Shown here one piece after another: positions 48,741-58,230 of a DNA stretch of 64,000 nucleotides (positions are counted from its first letter, which is position 1; each line of letters begins with the position of its first letter). This DNA comes from Oscillospiraceae bacterium (lineage in GTDB: Bacteria; Bacillota; Clostridia; Oscillospirales; Oscillospiraceae): NCBI GenBank assembly GCA_021768185.1, contig JAETNP010000017.1, positions 1 through 64,000 of the forward strand, given 5' to 3'. The notes beneath the pieces were generated by a model. The model saw only the letters and a program-made list of their open reading frames with translations, searched no databases and was not told where the DNA came from. The position numbers were made by a program, and so were the translations under genes.

Positions 48741-51005
48741 ATGGAAGCATACAAAAATGCCAGCCTCGCCCCGGCGGAGCGGGCGGCGGACCTGCTGGGG
48801 CGCATGACCCTGCGGGAAAAGGTGGGCCAGCTGACCCAGCGGCTGTACGGCTTTGCCTGCTATATGCGGGAAGGGGATTCTATCCGGCTGACGGAGGAGT
48901 TTTACCGGGAGGCGGACCGCTGGGGCGGCATCGGCGCGCTGTACGGCCTGTACCGGGCGGACCCCTGGTCCAAGCGGAATTTTGATACGGGGCTGGAGGG
49001 AGCGCTGGCACCCAAAGCCCGCAACATGGTCCAGCGGTATCTCATAGAGCATACCCGCCTGGGCATCCCGGCGCTGATGACCACCGAATGCCCCCACGGT
49101 CATCAGGCTCTGGACGGCTATCTGCTGCCGGTAAACCTGGCCTCGGCGGCCTCCTGGTCCCCGGCGCTGCTGGAGGAGGCCGCAAAGGTCTGCGGGCGGC
49201 AGCTGCGGGATATGGGCGTCGATCTGGCCCTGGCCTCGGCGCTGGACATCCTCCGGGACCCCCGGTGGGGCCGCAGCGAGGAGTGCTTCGGGGAGGACCC
49301 GGTGCTGGCCGCCGCCTTCGCCGGGGCGGTGGTCCGGGGCCTGCGCAGCCAGGGCGTGGACGTGACCGCCAAACACCTGTGCGCCCAGGGGGAGACCACC
49401 GGCGGCGTCAACGCCAGCGCCGCCCGCATCGGCCCCCGGGAACTCCGGGAGATCCATCTGCCCCCGGTGCGGGCCGCCGTGGAGGCGGGCGCCGCCTCCT
49501 TTATGGCGGCCTACAACGAGATCGACGGCGTATACTGCCACGCCAACCCCTGGCTGCTGCGCAAGCTGCTGCGGGAGGAGTACGGCTTCACCGGTGTCGT
49601 TATGAGCGACGGAGTGGCCATCGACCAGTTGGATGCAGTCACCGGGGACCGGGCAGCCTCCGGCGCGCTGGCCCTGGAGGCCGGGGTGGACCTGGGCTTG
49701 TGGGACACGGCCTTCGGGCGGCTGGAGGAGGCCGTGGAGCGGGGGCTGGTCTCTCCCGACCGGATTGACGAGGCGGCGGGCCGGGTGCTGGAGCTGAAAT
49801 TCCGCCGGGGCCTCTTCGAGGAGCCCTACATTCCCGAGGACGACCGCTGGCGGGGCTACACCCCCGCCGTCTTTCCCCAGGCGGCCCGGCTGGCGGAGGA
49901 GAGCGTGGTGCTGCTGAAAAACAGCGGCGGCCTGCTGCCCCTGAACGGGAAAAAATGCCTGCATATTCTCCTTATCGGCCCCAACGCCGACGACTTGTAC
50001 TGCCAGCTTGGAGACTACACGCCCCCGGTGCGCCCCGGCGGGGGGACTACGGTCCGTGAGGGGCTGGAGCGCTGGATACAGGCCCACGAGAGCCCGGCAG
50101 AGATCTCCTACCGGCCCGGCTGTTCCCGGTTCGGCGAGTCCGGCCCGCAGCTGGCGGAAGCGGCGTGGGCCGCCGGAGAGGCGGATGTGATCCTGGCGGT
50201 GCTGGGGGGCACCTCCAGCCGGTTCGGCGGCGGGGCGTTCCAGGACAACGGCGCTCTGGCAGATCAGGAGGAGGTCTCCATGGACTGCGGCGAGAACGTG
50301 GACGCGGGACTGCTGCGCCTTCCGGGCGCGCAGCTGGAGCTGCTGCGGCGCTTGAAGGAGAGCGGCAAACCGGTGGTCATCATTCTGATCGGAGGCCGCC
50401 CCTACGAGATGGCGGAGATCGAGGCCCATTCCGACGCCATTCTGTATGCCTTCTATCCGGGGCTGACCGGCGGGGAGGCCCTGGCAAAGATCCTGTTTGG
50501 GGAGATCTCACCGGCTGGACGGCTGCCGGTATCCCTGCCGGACCACGCGGGGCAGCTGCCGGTGTACTACAATTACAAAGACTCCTACCAGGGAATGCGC
50601 TACTGCGACGCGGACGGGCCCCGGTACGCCTTCGGCAGCGGCCTGACCTACAGCCGCTTTGCCTGGACCCTCACCGCCCCGCCGCAGGATACCTTGGACG
50701 GCCAGGGCGTTTCGGTTACGTTTACGGTCCGCAACGCGGGGGACCGGGCCGCCTGCGCGGTGCCGCAGCTGTACCTCCACCGGACCCAGGGGGCGGTCAC
50801 CTCCCGGCGTCGGGCGCTGTGCGCCTTCGGCAAGGTGTACCTGGAGCCCGGAGAGGAGAAGGCCGTAACCCTGGCTATTTCCCGGGAAAGCCTGTGCCAG
50901 TGGGACGCAGGAATGCGGCAGGTCCTGCCTCCGGGGAAAATCGAGTGGTTCCTCTGCGACGGCGGCGAGACGCTGCTGGAGGGAAGCTTTGCCGCAGGTG
51001 CGTAA
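48741..51005 (+). CDS. GH3 beta-glycosidase
   Basis: 754 residues, no signal peptide, so cytoplasmic. The TIM barrel has the catalytic nucleophile Asp290 in GFTGVVMSDGVAID. Substrate-side text includes TTECPHGHQ, DPRWGRSEECFGEDP and VTAKHLCAQGETTGGVNAS. The second domain (SVVLLKNSGGLLPLNG) and a C-terminal fibronectin III-like domain (FGSGLTYSRFAW to the end) complete the multi-domain GH3 form. Likely exo-acting beta-glucosidase or beta-xylosidase; GH3 also includes beta-N-acetylglucosaminidases, but that branch lacks this domain layout. Starts the glycan locus together with the SBP. Confidence 0.93.
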   Translation: MEAYKNASLAPAERAADLLGRMTLREKVGQLTQRLYGFACYMREGDSIRLTEEFYREADRWGGIGALYGLYRADPWSKRNFDTGLEGALAPKARNMVQRYLIEHTRLGIPALMTTECPHGHQALDGYLLPVNLASAASWSPALLEEAAKVCGRQLRDMGVDLALASALDILRDPRWGRSEECFGEDPVLAAAFAGAVVRGLRSQGVDVTAKHLCAQGETTGGVNASAARIGPRELREIHLPPVRAAVEAGAASFMAAYNEIDGVYCHANPWLLRKLLREEYGFTGVVMSDGVAIDQLDAVTGDRAASGALALEAGVDLGLWDTAFGRLEEAVERGLVSPDRIDEAAGRVLELKFRRGLFEEPYIPEDDRWRGYTPAVFPQAARLAEESVVLLKNSGGLLPLNGKKCLHILLIGPNADDLYCQLGDYTPPVRPGGGTTVREGLERWIQAHESPAEISYRPGCSRFGESGPQLAEAAWAAGEADVILAVLGGTSSRFGGGAFQDNGALADQEEVSMDCGENVDAGLLRLPGAQLELLRRLKESGKPVVIILIGGRPYEMAEIEAHSDAILYAFYPGLTGGEALAKILFGEISPAGRLPVSLPDHAGQLPVYYNYKDSYQGMRYCDADGPRYAFGSGLTYSRFAWTLTAPPQDTLDGQGVSVTFTVRNAGDRAACAVPQLYLHRTQGAVTSRRRALCAFGKVYLEPGEEKAVTLAISRESLCQWDAGMRQVLPPGKIEWFLCDGGETLLEGSFAAGA

Positions 51006-51015
51006 AGCATGAAAA

Positions 51016-51046
51016 GAGAGCGGAACCAGTGAAAGGTTCCGCTCTC
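51016..51046. terminator. Bidirectional terminator
   Basis: GAGAGCGGAACC / GGTTCCGCTCTC, 12 bp, 7-nt loop, between the converging GH3 and transglutaminase genes. Confidence 0.82.
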
Positions 51047-51775
51047 TCATTTATTACGGAGCTTTTTGATGTTCCGGTTCATCAGATGCCGCCCCCAGTG
51101 TCGGTACAGAAAGGCCTTCGCCGGGGACAGCGCCTGCCCGTGCTCCCTCAGCAGGTCGTCCGGACAGTCGTACAGGCCGAAGTCCCGGCAGATGCCCTCG
51201 CTCTGGATGTAGGTGTGGTTCCGATTGAAATCAACAACCGCGTTTTGGAAATCCTTCACGGCGACGCCATAGCCGCAGAATGCGCCCGTACAGTCGGGAC
51301 AGGCGGACCGCAGCTTCTGCAGATAGGCCCCGTCCAATATCAGCCCCTCCAGCTGGTACCAGGTATCTTCCAGCAGTACCTCCACCCAGCTGTGAAAGAT
51401 ATACTCCGGAGCGCTGCGGTAGACAAGGCCGGTCATGGCGCCCTTCTGCAGGCGCTTGTGGATCATAAACCCGTGGACCCGGCAGGGAACGCCGCAGGCG
51501 CGGAGCAGCGCCATGAACAGGGTGGCCTTGGTGTTGCACTGGCCGTAACCGTCGGCCAAAACTTTAGAGGCGGGGATGGAATCGTCCACATTGTAGCCGA
51601 ACAGGATCTCGTCCCTTACATAGTTGTAAACAGCCTGTATTCTGGAAAACGGGGGCAGATCCCGCCATTGCCGGAGCTGGACCAGATGCTGTATGGAGGG
51701 CGCGGAGTAATCCAGCAGGGGAGTTTCCCGCAAAAGGCGGTCCGTATCACTCTTGCTCATCGGATTCTCCGTCAT
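51047..51775 (-). CDS. Transglutaminase-like (papain-fold) protein
   Basis: 242 residues from the ATG at 51775 (GGAGG 6 nt upstream); the frame upstream of it is inside the yesL-like gene. GYGQCNTKATLFMALLRACGVPCRVHGFMIHK has the catalytic Cys of the transglutaminase/DUF553 fold, and YIFHSWVEVLLEDTWYQLEG the catalytic His, with Asp further on. No signal peptide. Such proteins may be peptidases or transglutaminases. It overlaps the yesL-like gene by 29 bp, so is translationally coupled. Its role in the glycan locus is unknown. Confidence 0.82.
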   Translation of the reverse strand: MTENPMSKSDTDRLLRETPLLDYSAPSIQHLVQLRQWRDLPPFSRIQAVYNYVRDEILFGYNVDDSIPASKVLADGYGQCNTKATLFMALLRACGVPCRVHGFMIHKRLQKGAMTGLVYRSAPEYIFHSWVEVLLEDTWYQLEGLILDGAYLQKLRSACPDCTGAFCGYGVAVKDFQNAVVDFNRNHTYIQSEGICRDFGLYDCPDDLLREHGQALSPAKAFLYRHWGRHLMNRNIKKLRNK

Positions 51776-52439
51776 CGCTCTCCTCCGGGACTTCCTCCTG
51801 CGGCTCCTCCTTGGGCCGCTCCAGCATCTCAAAGACGGGCCGCAGCAGGAAGGCGTCCGCCTGGGCAAAAAAGCCCAGACCGAAAAACAGCCAGAAGGGC
51901 AGGGTAAATACCAGCATATTGGGGAGGAAGAGCGCCAGAAGCAGGGGGAGCAGGTGGAGAAAGACCATGGCAATGGTCTTGGGCAGGTAACGGATGCACA
52001 AAATCAGAGCGTTCTGGAAGTGCTGGGAAAACTTATTTTCGTACCGTCCGATAAGGGGCAGGAGAAAAGCCAGCACTCCCATGACCAGAAAGCCCAGCAG
52101 ATAGATCAGGCAGATGAGGAAAGTGTACGCTCCCCCTGTGTAATACAGCCGCAGCAGAATAAAGTCGCACACCAGCGCCGCCAGCGCCAGCAGGCCCGCC
52201 AGCCCGGCGATTATCCCCTGCCGGAGATTGCTGCGGAAGGCCCGGAAATAGGTCCGGAGAATGCCGCCGCCCCGCTCTATGGTCAAATCATATACCGTCT
52301 TATTCAGGGCCACCAGCGCCGGTCCGATGGTTACCACCGGCAGGCAGCACACCAGACACAGTATGCTCAGCACCGCCAGATCCGCTATACGGGAGAGGAC
52401 CTGAAATACCGGGTTGTCCAAATTAAACAGACTTTTCAT
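51747..52439 (-). CDS. YesL-like DUF624 membrane protein
   Basis: 230 residues, five to six membrane helices; MKSLFNLDNPVFQVLSRIADLAVLSILCLVCCLPVVTIGPALVALNKTVYDL is the DUF624 start. The end is acidic (EEPQEEVPEESDDGESDEQE). DUF624 proteins occur beside oligosaccharide ABC genes of the LplABC type; their function is unknown. Head of a minus-strand operon with the transglutaminase-like gene. Confidence 0.88.
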   Translation of the reverse strand: MKSLFNLDNPVFQVLSRIADLAVLSILCLVCCLPVVTIGPALVALNKTVYDLTIERGGGILRTYFRAFRSNLRQGIIAGLAGLLALAALVCDFILLRLYYTGGAYTFLICLIYLLGFLVMGVLAFLLPLIGRYENKFSQHFQNALILCIRYLPKTIAMVFLHLLPLLLALFLPNMLVFTLPFWLFFGLGFFAQADAFLLRPVFEMLERPKEEPQEEVPEESDDGESDEQE

Positions 52440-52686
52440 GCCGTCACTCCTCTTTCCGGAGCCGGGCTTTGCCTGCGGCTCCTTCCCTCTGGGAAGTTTT
52501 TATGTGAAGTATAGCACAGAAATACAAAAATGGGAAGGGAAAAGGAGGAATTTGCGAAATCCATCGAATGTATACCGAAGTGTGCTGTTTCTATAGCTTG
52601 ACTTTTCGGCGGCGGCATGATAGCTTGCGCTCGTGCATTCTCACAAAAAACCGCTCCCGCCCCCCTCCGGGGCGGAGGGAGGATTT

Positions 52687-54087
52687 ATGATGATGGAGGA
52701 AAAAATTATGGCGATACTGCAGTTTCCCCAGCCCAAGCTGGCGGAGAAGACCGGCGAGGGCGCGTGGCGTCTGACGGGACGGGTGATCCTGCCGGAGGAC
52801 GGAAGTCTGGACCGGGCCGCGGCCCTGCTGGGAGAGGATTTCCCCGCCCTGGCTGCGGCGGAGAAGGTCCACGGCGGCGCGGCCCGTCCCGGCGACCTGC
52901 TGGTCCGGCTGGGACAGCCGGATGTGCTGGCGGGCAAGACCACCTTTGACGAGGGCTTTGCCGTGGAGGCGGGCGAGGCCGCGGAGCTGACGGCCCAGTC
53001 CCACCGGGCGGCGGTCCACGGCCTGCGGACCATTTTTGAGGCGGGCGAGCTGGCCCACGGCCGCCTGGCCGACTGGCCCGGCACCGGCGAGCGGGGCTTC
53101 CACCTGGACGCGGGACGGAAGTACTATACGAAGAACTGGATCATGGAGCGGGTGAAGGACCTGTCCCGGAACCGGATGAACGTGCTTTGGCTCCACTTCT
53201 CCGAGAACGAGGGCTTCCGCATCGACAGCGAGCGGCACCCGGAGGTCCCCTCCCGGTTCCACCTGACCAAGGACGAGGTGCGGGAGATCATCGCCCTGTG
53301 CAATGATCTGTTCATCGACATCAACCCCTCCCTGGACTGCCCCGGCCACCTGGGCACCGCCCTGCTGGAGCATCCCCGGTGGCGGCTGAACCGGGAGATG
53401 GCGGAGCCCCTGTACTCCGCCCTGGACATCACCAACCCCGACGCCCGCGCCTTCCTGCTGGAGCTGGTGGACGAGTACGCGGAGCTGTTCGCCGGGTCCA
53501 AGGTGTTCCACATCGGCGGGGACGAGTTCATCGACTTCAACCACTTTGAGCGCTTCCCGGAGATGGAGGCCTGCGCCAAGGAGCGCCTGGGCCCCGACTG
53601 CGGCGGCGTGGACCTCTACGTGGACTTCCTCAACCAGGTCATCGCCCACGTCCGGGCCAAGGGCTTCCAGGTCCGGGTGTGGAACGACGGGCTGTTCCGT
53701 CCCGACCTGGCGGAGCACGTGGAGCTGGACCGGAACGTACAGATCGCCTTCTGGAGCAACTGGGACAAGGGCATGGCCCCCTTGAAGGCCTTCCTGGACC
53801 GGGGATACCAGGTGGTGAACTACCACAGCGAGTACCTCTACTATATCCTGCTCATCCGGAAGGACTACAGCGACCCCGACCCGGACAAGATCCTCAGCCA
53901 GTGGAACCCCGGCATGTTCCCCACCCATCCCCTCAGCGGCCCCCAGACCCTGGACACCAAGTCGGCACAGATGCTGGGCTGCTGCTACTCCATCTGGAGC
54001 GACTGGCCCGACCTGGAGGACGAGGACGAGGTGGACCGGCGCAGCAGGGACTCCATCCGCGCCTTCGGCATCCGCTGCTGGCAGTAA
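52687..54087 (+). CDS. GH20 beta-N-acetylhexosaminidase
   Basis: 466 residues, no signal peptide, so intracellular. GH20 catalytic pair Asp279-Glu280 in HIGGDEFIDF, plus KNWIMERVKDLSRNRMNVLWLHFSENEGFRIDS and INPSLDCPGHLGTAL. It removes terminal GlcNAc or GalNAc by substrate-assisted catalysis. The start at 52687 follows GGAGGATTT; three ATG codons are adjacent, and another at 52708 has its own GGAGG. It faces away from the yesL-like gene and precedes the ABC transporter genes. Length is shorter than typical secreted GH20 proteins, consistent with a cytoplasmic enzyme. Confidence 0.9.
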   Translation: MMMEEKIMAILQFPQPKLAEKTGEGAWRLTGRVILPEDGSLDRAAALLGEDFPALAAAEKVHGGAARPGDLLVRLGQPDVLAGKTTFDEGFAVEAGEAAELTAQSHRAAVHGLRTIFEAGELAHGRLADWPGTGERGFHLDAGRKYYTKNWIMERVKDLSRNRMNVLWLHFSENEGFRIDSERHPEVPSRFHLTKDEVREIIALCNDLFIDINPSLDCPGHLGTALLEHPRWRLNREMAEPLYSALDITNPDARAFLLELVDEYAELFAGSKVFHIGGDEFIDFNHFERFPEMEACAKERLGPDCGGVDLYVDFLNQVIAHVRAKGFQVRVWNDGLFRPDLAEHVELDRNVQIAFWSNWDKGMAPLKAFLDRGYQVVNYHSEYLYYILLIRKDYSDPDPDKILSQWNPGMFPTHPLSGPQTLDTKSAQMLGCCYSIWSDWPDLEDEDEVDRRSRDSIRAFGIRCWQ

Positions 54088-54136
54088 CTGTTACGCATCG
54101 GGGCTGTTTTATCCGCAATTTGTTTGAAAATCATGG

Positions 54137-54162
54137 GACGGCGGGCCGGAAGGTCCGCCGTC
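54137..54162 (+). terminator. Terminator of the GH20 gene
   Basis: GACGGCGGGCC / GGTCCGCCGTC stem, followed by CTGTTTT. A weak hairpin GGTGGATTTT / AAAATCCACC (54303-54335) lies in the leader of the next gene and may be an operator. Confidence 0.6.
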
Positions 54163-54353
54163 TCGCTGTTTTGACGAGGTGAAATGTGCAAAACGCCAGT
54201 TTTTTGTGCAAGCAGACGGATTTGCTCTTTCCTATACTACAAAATGACTTTAGGATACTTTCCCGGATTCTGGAATGCCGATATAATATCTTCCGTTGAA
54301 TCGGTGGATTTTGTAAAAAATGCCGAAAATCCACCAAAGCGAGAGAGGAAGGA

Positions 54354-55349
54354 ATGGTGAACCGTATGCAAGACAACAAAGCCCCGGCGAAAACCCTGGC
54401 CAAGCCGCCGGCAGAGAAGAAGAGCAAATGGACCAAGGATGACACCGAACTGTCCATCCTGGCGCTGCCTACCACCATTTGGTACATACTCTTCTGCTAC
54501 CTGCCCATCTTTGGCATCATCCTGGCGTTCAAGGATTACAAGATCACCCCCGGCGCAAGCTTCCTGACCAGCCTGCTCAACAGCGACTGGGTGGGGTTTG
54601 AGAACTTCAAGTACTTCTTTACCCTGCAGGACTTCCCCCAGATCCTCCGCAATACGATTTTGTACAACATCGTGTTTATCGTCCTGGACATCGTGCTGCC
54701 CGTGGGGCTGGCCATCCTGATCAGCAACATCTACAGCAAGCGCAAGTCCAAGACTTACCAGACCCTGATGTTCATGCCCCACTTCATGAGCTGGGTCGTC
54801 ATCAGCTACTTCGTCTACGCTTTCCTGGTCACCGACAAGGGCCTGCTCAACTCCATGCTCCGCGCCTTCGGCGGAGAGAACGTCCCCTGGTACTCCACCC
54901 CCGCGGCCTGGCCGTTCATCATCATCATCATGCACGTGTGGAAGACCATCGGCTACAAGATGGTGGTTTACCTGGCCAGTATCACCGGCATCGACAGCAG
55001 CCTCTATGAGGCGGCGGTGCTGGACGGCGCCACCAAGTACCAGCAGGCCAAGTACATTACGATCCCCTCCCTGCGTCCCATCATCATTATGATGTTCATC
55101 CTGGCCATCGGCGGCATCTTCTCCTCCGACTTCGGCCTGTTCTATCAGGTGTCCCGGGGCGCCCAGCAGCCGCTGACCCCCGTGGTGGCCACCTTGGACG
55201 TGAAGGTCTACCAGATGCTGACAAGCGGTACCGTCAGCCTGGGCAAGACCTCGGCGGCTTCCCTCTTCCAGGCGGTAGTGGGCTGTATCATGATCCTGTC
55301 GGCCAACGCCGTCGTGCGCAAGGTGGACCGCTCCAGCGCACTGATTTAA
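54354..55349 (+). CDS. Sugar ABC transporter permease, LplB/CUT1 type
   Basis: 331 residues, six membrane helices. The EAA loop that docks the ATPase is YEAAVLDGATKYQQAKYITIPSLRPII. The MalF/LplB type has IFGIILAFKDY and GFENFKYF near the N-terminus. It works with the permease 12 bp downstream and the SBP at 56376. No ATPase gene is present; these systems usually use a shared MsmX/UgpC-type ATPase encoded elsewhere. GAGAGG lies 5 nt before the ATG. Confidence 0.94.
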   Translation: MVNRMQDNKAPAKTLAKPPAEKKSKWTKDDTELSILALPTTIWYILFCYLPIFGIILAFKDYKITPGASFLTSLLNSDWVGFENFKYFFTLQDFPQILRNTILYNIVFIVLDIVLPVGLAILISNIYSKRKSKTYQTLMFMPHFMSWVVISYFVYAFLVTDKGLLNSMLRAFGGENVPWYSTPAAWPFIIIIMHVWKTIGYKMVVYLASITGIDSSLYEAAVLDGATKYQQAKYITIPSLRPIIIMMFILAIGGIFSSDFGLFYQVSRGAQQPLTPVVATLDVKVYQMLTSGTVSLGKTSAASLFQAVVGCIMILSANAVVRKVDRSSALI

Positions 55350-55361
55350 GGAGGCGGAGAC

Positions 55362-56303
55362 ATGAGTAAAAAGAATAAACCCGTCAGCGGCGACACCCTC
55401 AGCCGCCTGAACCGGATCAATCCCACGACCAACTTCCTGTTCAATCTGATGTTCCTGATCCTGGCCCTGGCCTGCTTCCTGCCCATCATTTTCATCTTCA
55501 TCATCTCCGTAACGGACAACGACATCATCCGCAAGGAAGGCTACCAGATCTTCGTGACCGCCCGGACCTTCTCCGGCGATGCCTACAAGTACCTGTGGGG
55601 CCAGCGGCAGACCATTCTCCATGCTATGTGGGTGTCTATCTATGTTACGGTGATCGGCACCGTGCTGGGCGTGATGCTCACCAGCCTGATGGGCTACGTC
55701 CTGAGCCGGACGGAGCACAAGCTGAACAACTTCCTGACCATCCTGGTGTTCATCCCCATGGTCTTCGGCGGCGGCATGACCGCTTCCTACGTGATCAATA
55801 CCCAGGTGCTGCACATGTTCGACACCATGTGGATTCTGATCATCCCCCTGGCGGTGAGCAGCTTTAACGTGACCATCGCCCGGACCTTCTTCCGCACCAC
55901 CATCCCCGACGGCATCATTGAGTCGGCCAAGATCGACGGCGCCAGCCAGTGGACGGTGTTCTTCAAGATCATCCTGCCCATCTCCAAGCCCGTGCTGGCT
56001 ACCATCGGCCTGTTCCTGGCCTTCGGCTACTGGAACGACTGGTTCCAGGCCAAGCTGTACATCCAGAACGACAACCTCAAGTCCCTCCAGGCCATGCTGG
56101 ACTCCATGCAGCAGAACCTGGACTACCTGACCAAGAACCCCACGGCCCTGCTGACCACCACCTCGGACCTGAAGAAGAACATGCCTCAGGAGTCCGTGCG
56201 TATGGCTATCGCCTTCGTCGTGGCCGTCCCCATCGCCTGCGTGTATCCCTTCTTCCAGAAGTACTTCATCTCCGGCCTGACCGTGGGCGCGGTGAAGGGA
56301 TAA
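55362..56303 (+). CDS. Sugar ABC transporter permease, LplC/YtcP type
   Basis: 313 residues, six membrane helices. EAA-type loop is IIESAKIDGASQWTVFFKIILPISKPVLATIGLFLAFGYWNDWFQ. The CUT1 pair of this and the upstream permease imports oligosaccharides. GGAGG lies 6 nt before the ATG. It is 12 bp after lplB-like and 72 bp before the SBP gene. Confidence 0.94.
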   Translation: MSKKNKPVSGDTLSRLNRINPTTNFLFNLMFLILALACFLPIIFIFIISVTDNDIIRKEGYQIFVTARTFSGDAYKYLWGQRQTILHAMWVSIYVTVIGTVLGVMLTSLMGYVLSRTEHKLNNFLTILVFIPMVFGGGMTASYVINTQVLHMFDTMWILIIPLAVSSFNVTIARTFFRTTIPDGIIESAKIDGASQWTVFFKIILPISKPVLATIGLFLAFGYWNDWFQAKLYIQNDNLKSLQAMLDSMQQNLDYLTKNPTALLTTTSDLKKNMPQESVRMAIAFVVAVPIACVYPFFQKYFISGLTVGAVKG

Positions 56304-56375
56304 AAATTCCACCGTATTAAGCGGCCTCGCGCCGTTTGATAAACACGTCACTTACCACACAATAAGGAGGAAACA

Positions 56376-57836
56376 ATGAAAATGAAGAAATTTCTTGCGC
56401 TGCTTCTCGCCTGCGTCATGACGCTGGCCCTGCTGGCCGGCTGCGGCGGCAGCGGAAACGACGCCGGCAGCACCGGCGGCGGCGACGAGGGCGGCATCCC
56501 CACCATCACCTGGTATCAAGTGGGCGGCGGCCCGCCCGCCAACCTCGACTCCTGGACTGAGAAGGCTAACGCCTACTTGGAGGAGAAGATCGGCGTTCAC
56601 ATCGACATGCAGATCGTCAGCTGGGGCGGCTGGGGCGACCGGCGCAGCATGGTCCTTCAGACCAACGAGCCCTATGATATTATGTTTACCGACTCCGGCT
56701 CCTACACCGCCGACGTGGCTATGGGCGCCTTTGCCGACCTGAGCGAGTACATCAAGGAGACCCCGGGCATCACCGACCTGATCCCCGAGGACTACCTGAA
56801 CGCCTGCAAGATTGACGGCAAGCTCTACGGCATTCCCGCCTACAAGGATTCTTCCATGACCAACTTCTTCGTTTGGACGAAGGAGTATGTGGATGCTTAT
56901 GCCCCCGACGTGTGGGCGGACGTCCACTCTCTGGAGGATGCCACTCCCGTGGTCCAGGCCATCAAGGAAGGCACCGGCGAGCCGCCCATGCTCCTGAACA
57001 AGGACGGCGTCTCCTGCGTGGTGGGCAACCGCTATGACCAGCTGGGCATGGCCGGTATGGCCGCCATCGGCGTGAGCTACTATGACAATTCCGGCAAGGT
57101 GGTCTGCACCTTCGAGCAGAAGGACGTCATGGATCAGCTGAAGATCCTGCACCAGTGGATGAACGAGGGCCTCATCAACTCTGACGCCGCCACCGCCAGC
57201 GAAGCCACCGGTATGTGCGGTGTGGGCATCAGCCAGGGCTGGCCCGCCGCCGCCAAGGGCTGGGGCGATGGCCGCGGCACCGAGGTCGTGGTTTCCCAGT
57301 TCGGCGACAGCGTGGTGTCCAACGATACCATTCAGGGCTCCATGGCCTGCATCAGCGCCTCCTCCGCTCATCCCCAGGAGGCTCTGAAGGTGATCGAGCT
57401 GGTCAGCACCGACAGCAAGTTCCGTGATATGCTCTACTACGGCGAGGAAGGCGTGAACTTCCAGTACGTGGAGGAGAACGGCGAGCAGCGCGTTGAGAAG
57501 CTCAACGCCGACTGGACGATGGCCGGCTACACCCAGGGTACCACCAAGACCGTGACTCCCGAGAAGGGCTCTGTCCCCTTCTTCGAGGAAGTCGATGCTC
57601 AGAACAAGGCTGCCATCTCCTCCGTGGCTCTGGGCTTTGCCTTTGACAAGACCCCCGTTGCCGACAAGATCGCTGCCTGCCAGGCCATCTTCGAGGAGTA
57701 CAAGGGCCAGCTCCAGACCGGTACCGGCGAGCCTGAGTCCACCGTGGCGTCTATGATGTCGTCCATGCGCGCTTCCGGCTTCGATGACATCGTTGCCGAG
57801 GCTCAGTCCCAGCTGGATGCCTTCCTGGGCAAGTAA
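56376..57836 (+). CDS. Sugar ABC solute-binding lipoprotein, LplA type
   Basis: 486 residues. Signal peptide MKMKKFLALLLACVMTLALLAGC ends in the lipobox LAGC. The mature part follows the LplA/DUF3502 type: WGGWGDRRSMVLQTNEPYDIMFTDSGSYTADVAMGAFADLSEYI and a C-terminal DUF3502-like region (VPFFEEVDAQNKAAISSVALGFAFD). It captures the glycan for the two permeases just upstream. AAGGAGG precedes the ATG. It is the last gene before a terminator and probably the most highly translated of the three. Confidence 0.94.
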   Translation: MKMKKFLALLLACVMTLALLAGCGGSGNDAGSTGGGDEGGIPTITWYQVGGGPPANLDSWTEKANAYLEEKIGVHIDMQIVSWGGWGDRRSMVLQTNEPYDIMFTDSGSYTADVAMGAFADLSEYIKETPGITDLIPEDYLNACKIDGKLYGIPAYKDSSMTNFFVWTKEYVDAYAPDVWADVHSLEDATPVVQAIKEGTGEPPMLLNKDGVSCVVGNRYDQLGMAGMAAIGVSYYDNSGKVVCTFEQKDVMDQLKILHQWMNEGLINSDAATASEATGMCGVGISQGWPAAAKGWGDGRGTEVVVSQFGDSVVSNDTIQGSMACISASSAHPQEALKVIELVSTDSKFRDMLYYGEEGVNFQYVEENGEQRVEKLNADWTMAGYTQGTTKTVTPEKGSVPFFEEVDAQNKAAISSVALGFAFDKTPVADKIAACQAIFEEYKGQLQTGTGEPESTVASMMSSMRASGFDDIVAEAQSQLDAFLGK

Positions 57837-57945
57837 GATTTATTTCAGAAAATCGAGAGCTAATACTATTCCGGACTAAGATCGCGGTTTCGTAACGGGG
57901 CCAAAATCTGAGAATAGCAAAGACTTTAGTCTCGAACTTAAAAAA

Positions 57946-57981
57946 GGGGCTGTTGCAGCCGGTCGGGTTTGCAGCAGCCCC
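57946..57981 (+). terminator. Terminator of the ABC operon
   Basis: GGGGCTGTTGC / GCAGCAGCCCC stem 110 nt past the SBP stop, followed by TCTCTC. A small dyad AGACTTTAGTCT (57920-57931) precedes it; the rest of 57838-57945 shows nothing. Confidence 0.65.
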
Positions 57982-58017
57982 TCTCTCAAAAATGAGCCCA
58001 ATTTGATGGAGGCATAC

Positions 58018-58190
58018 ATACTTTTCTTTTGAAAAAGAAAAGTATCAAAAGAAAACTTTTGCGCGAAACCATGTTTCGCTTATGTTTTGCATGGGTCTGC
58101 CGATATAATGACCTGTAGCGGGGCTTACGCTCCGTGGAAACAAGTTCTTTTTTGATGCGCTTTTCTTTCAAGACAAAAGTATGTGTGCCT
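58018..58190. repeat. Hairpin-rich intergenic stretch, possible diverged relative of the R elements
   Basis: ATACTTTTCTTT / AAAGAAAAGTAT (58018-58045) is followed by CAAAAGAAAACTTTTGCGCG and the short stem GCGAAAC-CAT-GTTTCGC (58066-58082). The order (TACTTTT stem, A-rich spacer with GCGC, second stem ending in AAAC) matches the left arms of R2-R6, but the conserved head is absent. It lies between the SBP and GH130 genes. Confidence 0.4.
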
Positions 58191-58230
58191 CAAAATTTAT
58201 CACACACAAGAGGAGTTTCAAAGAGGTATT

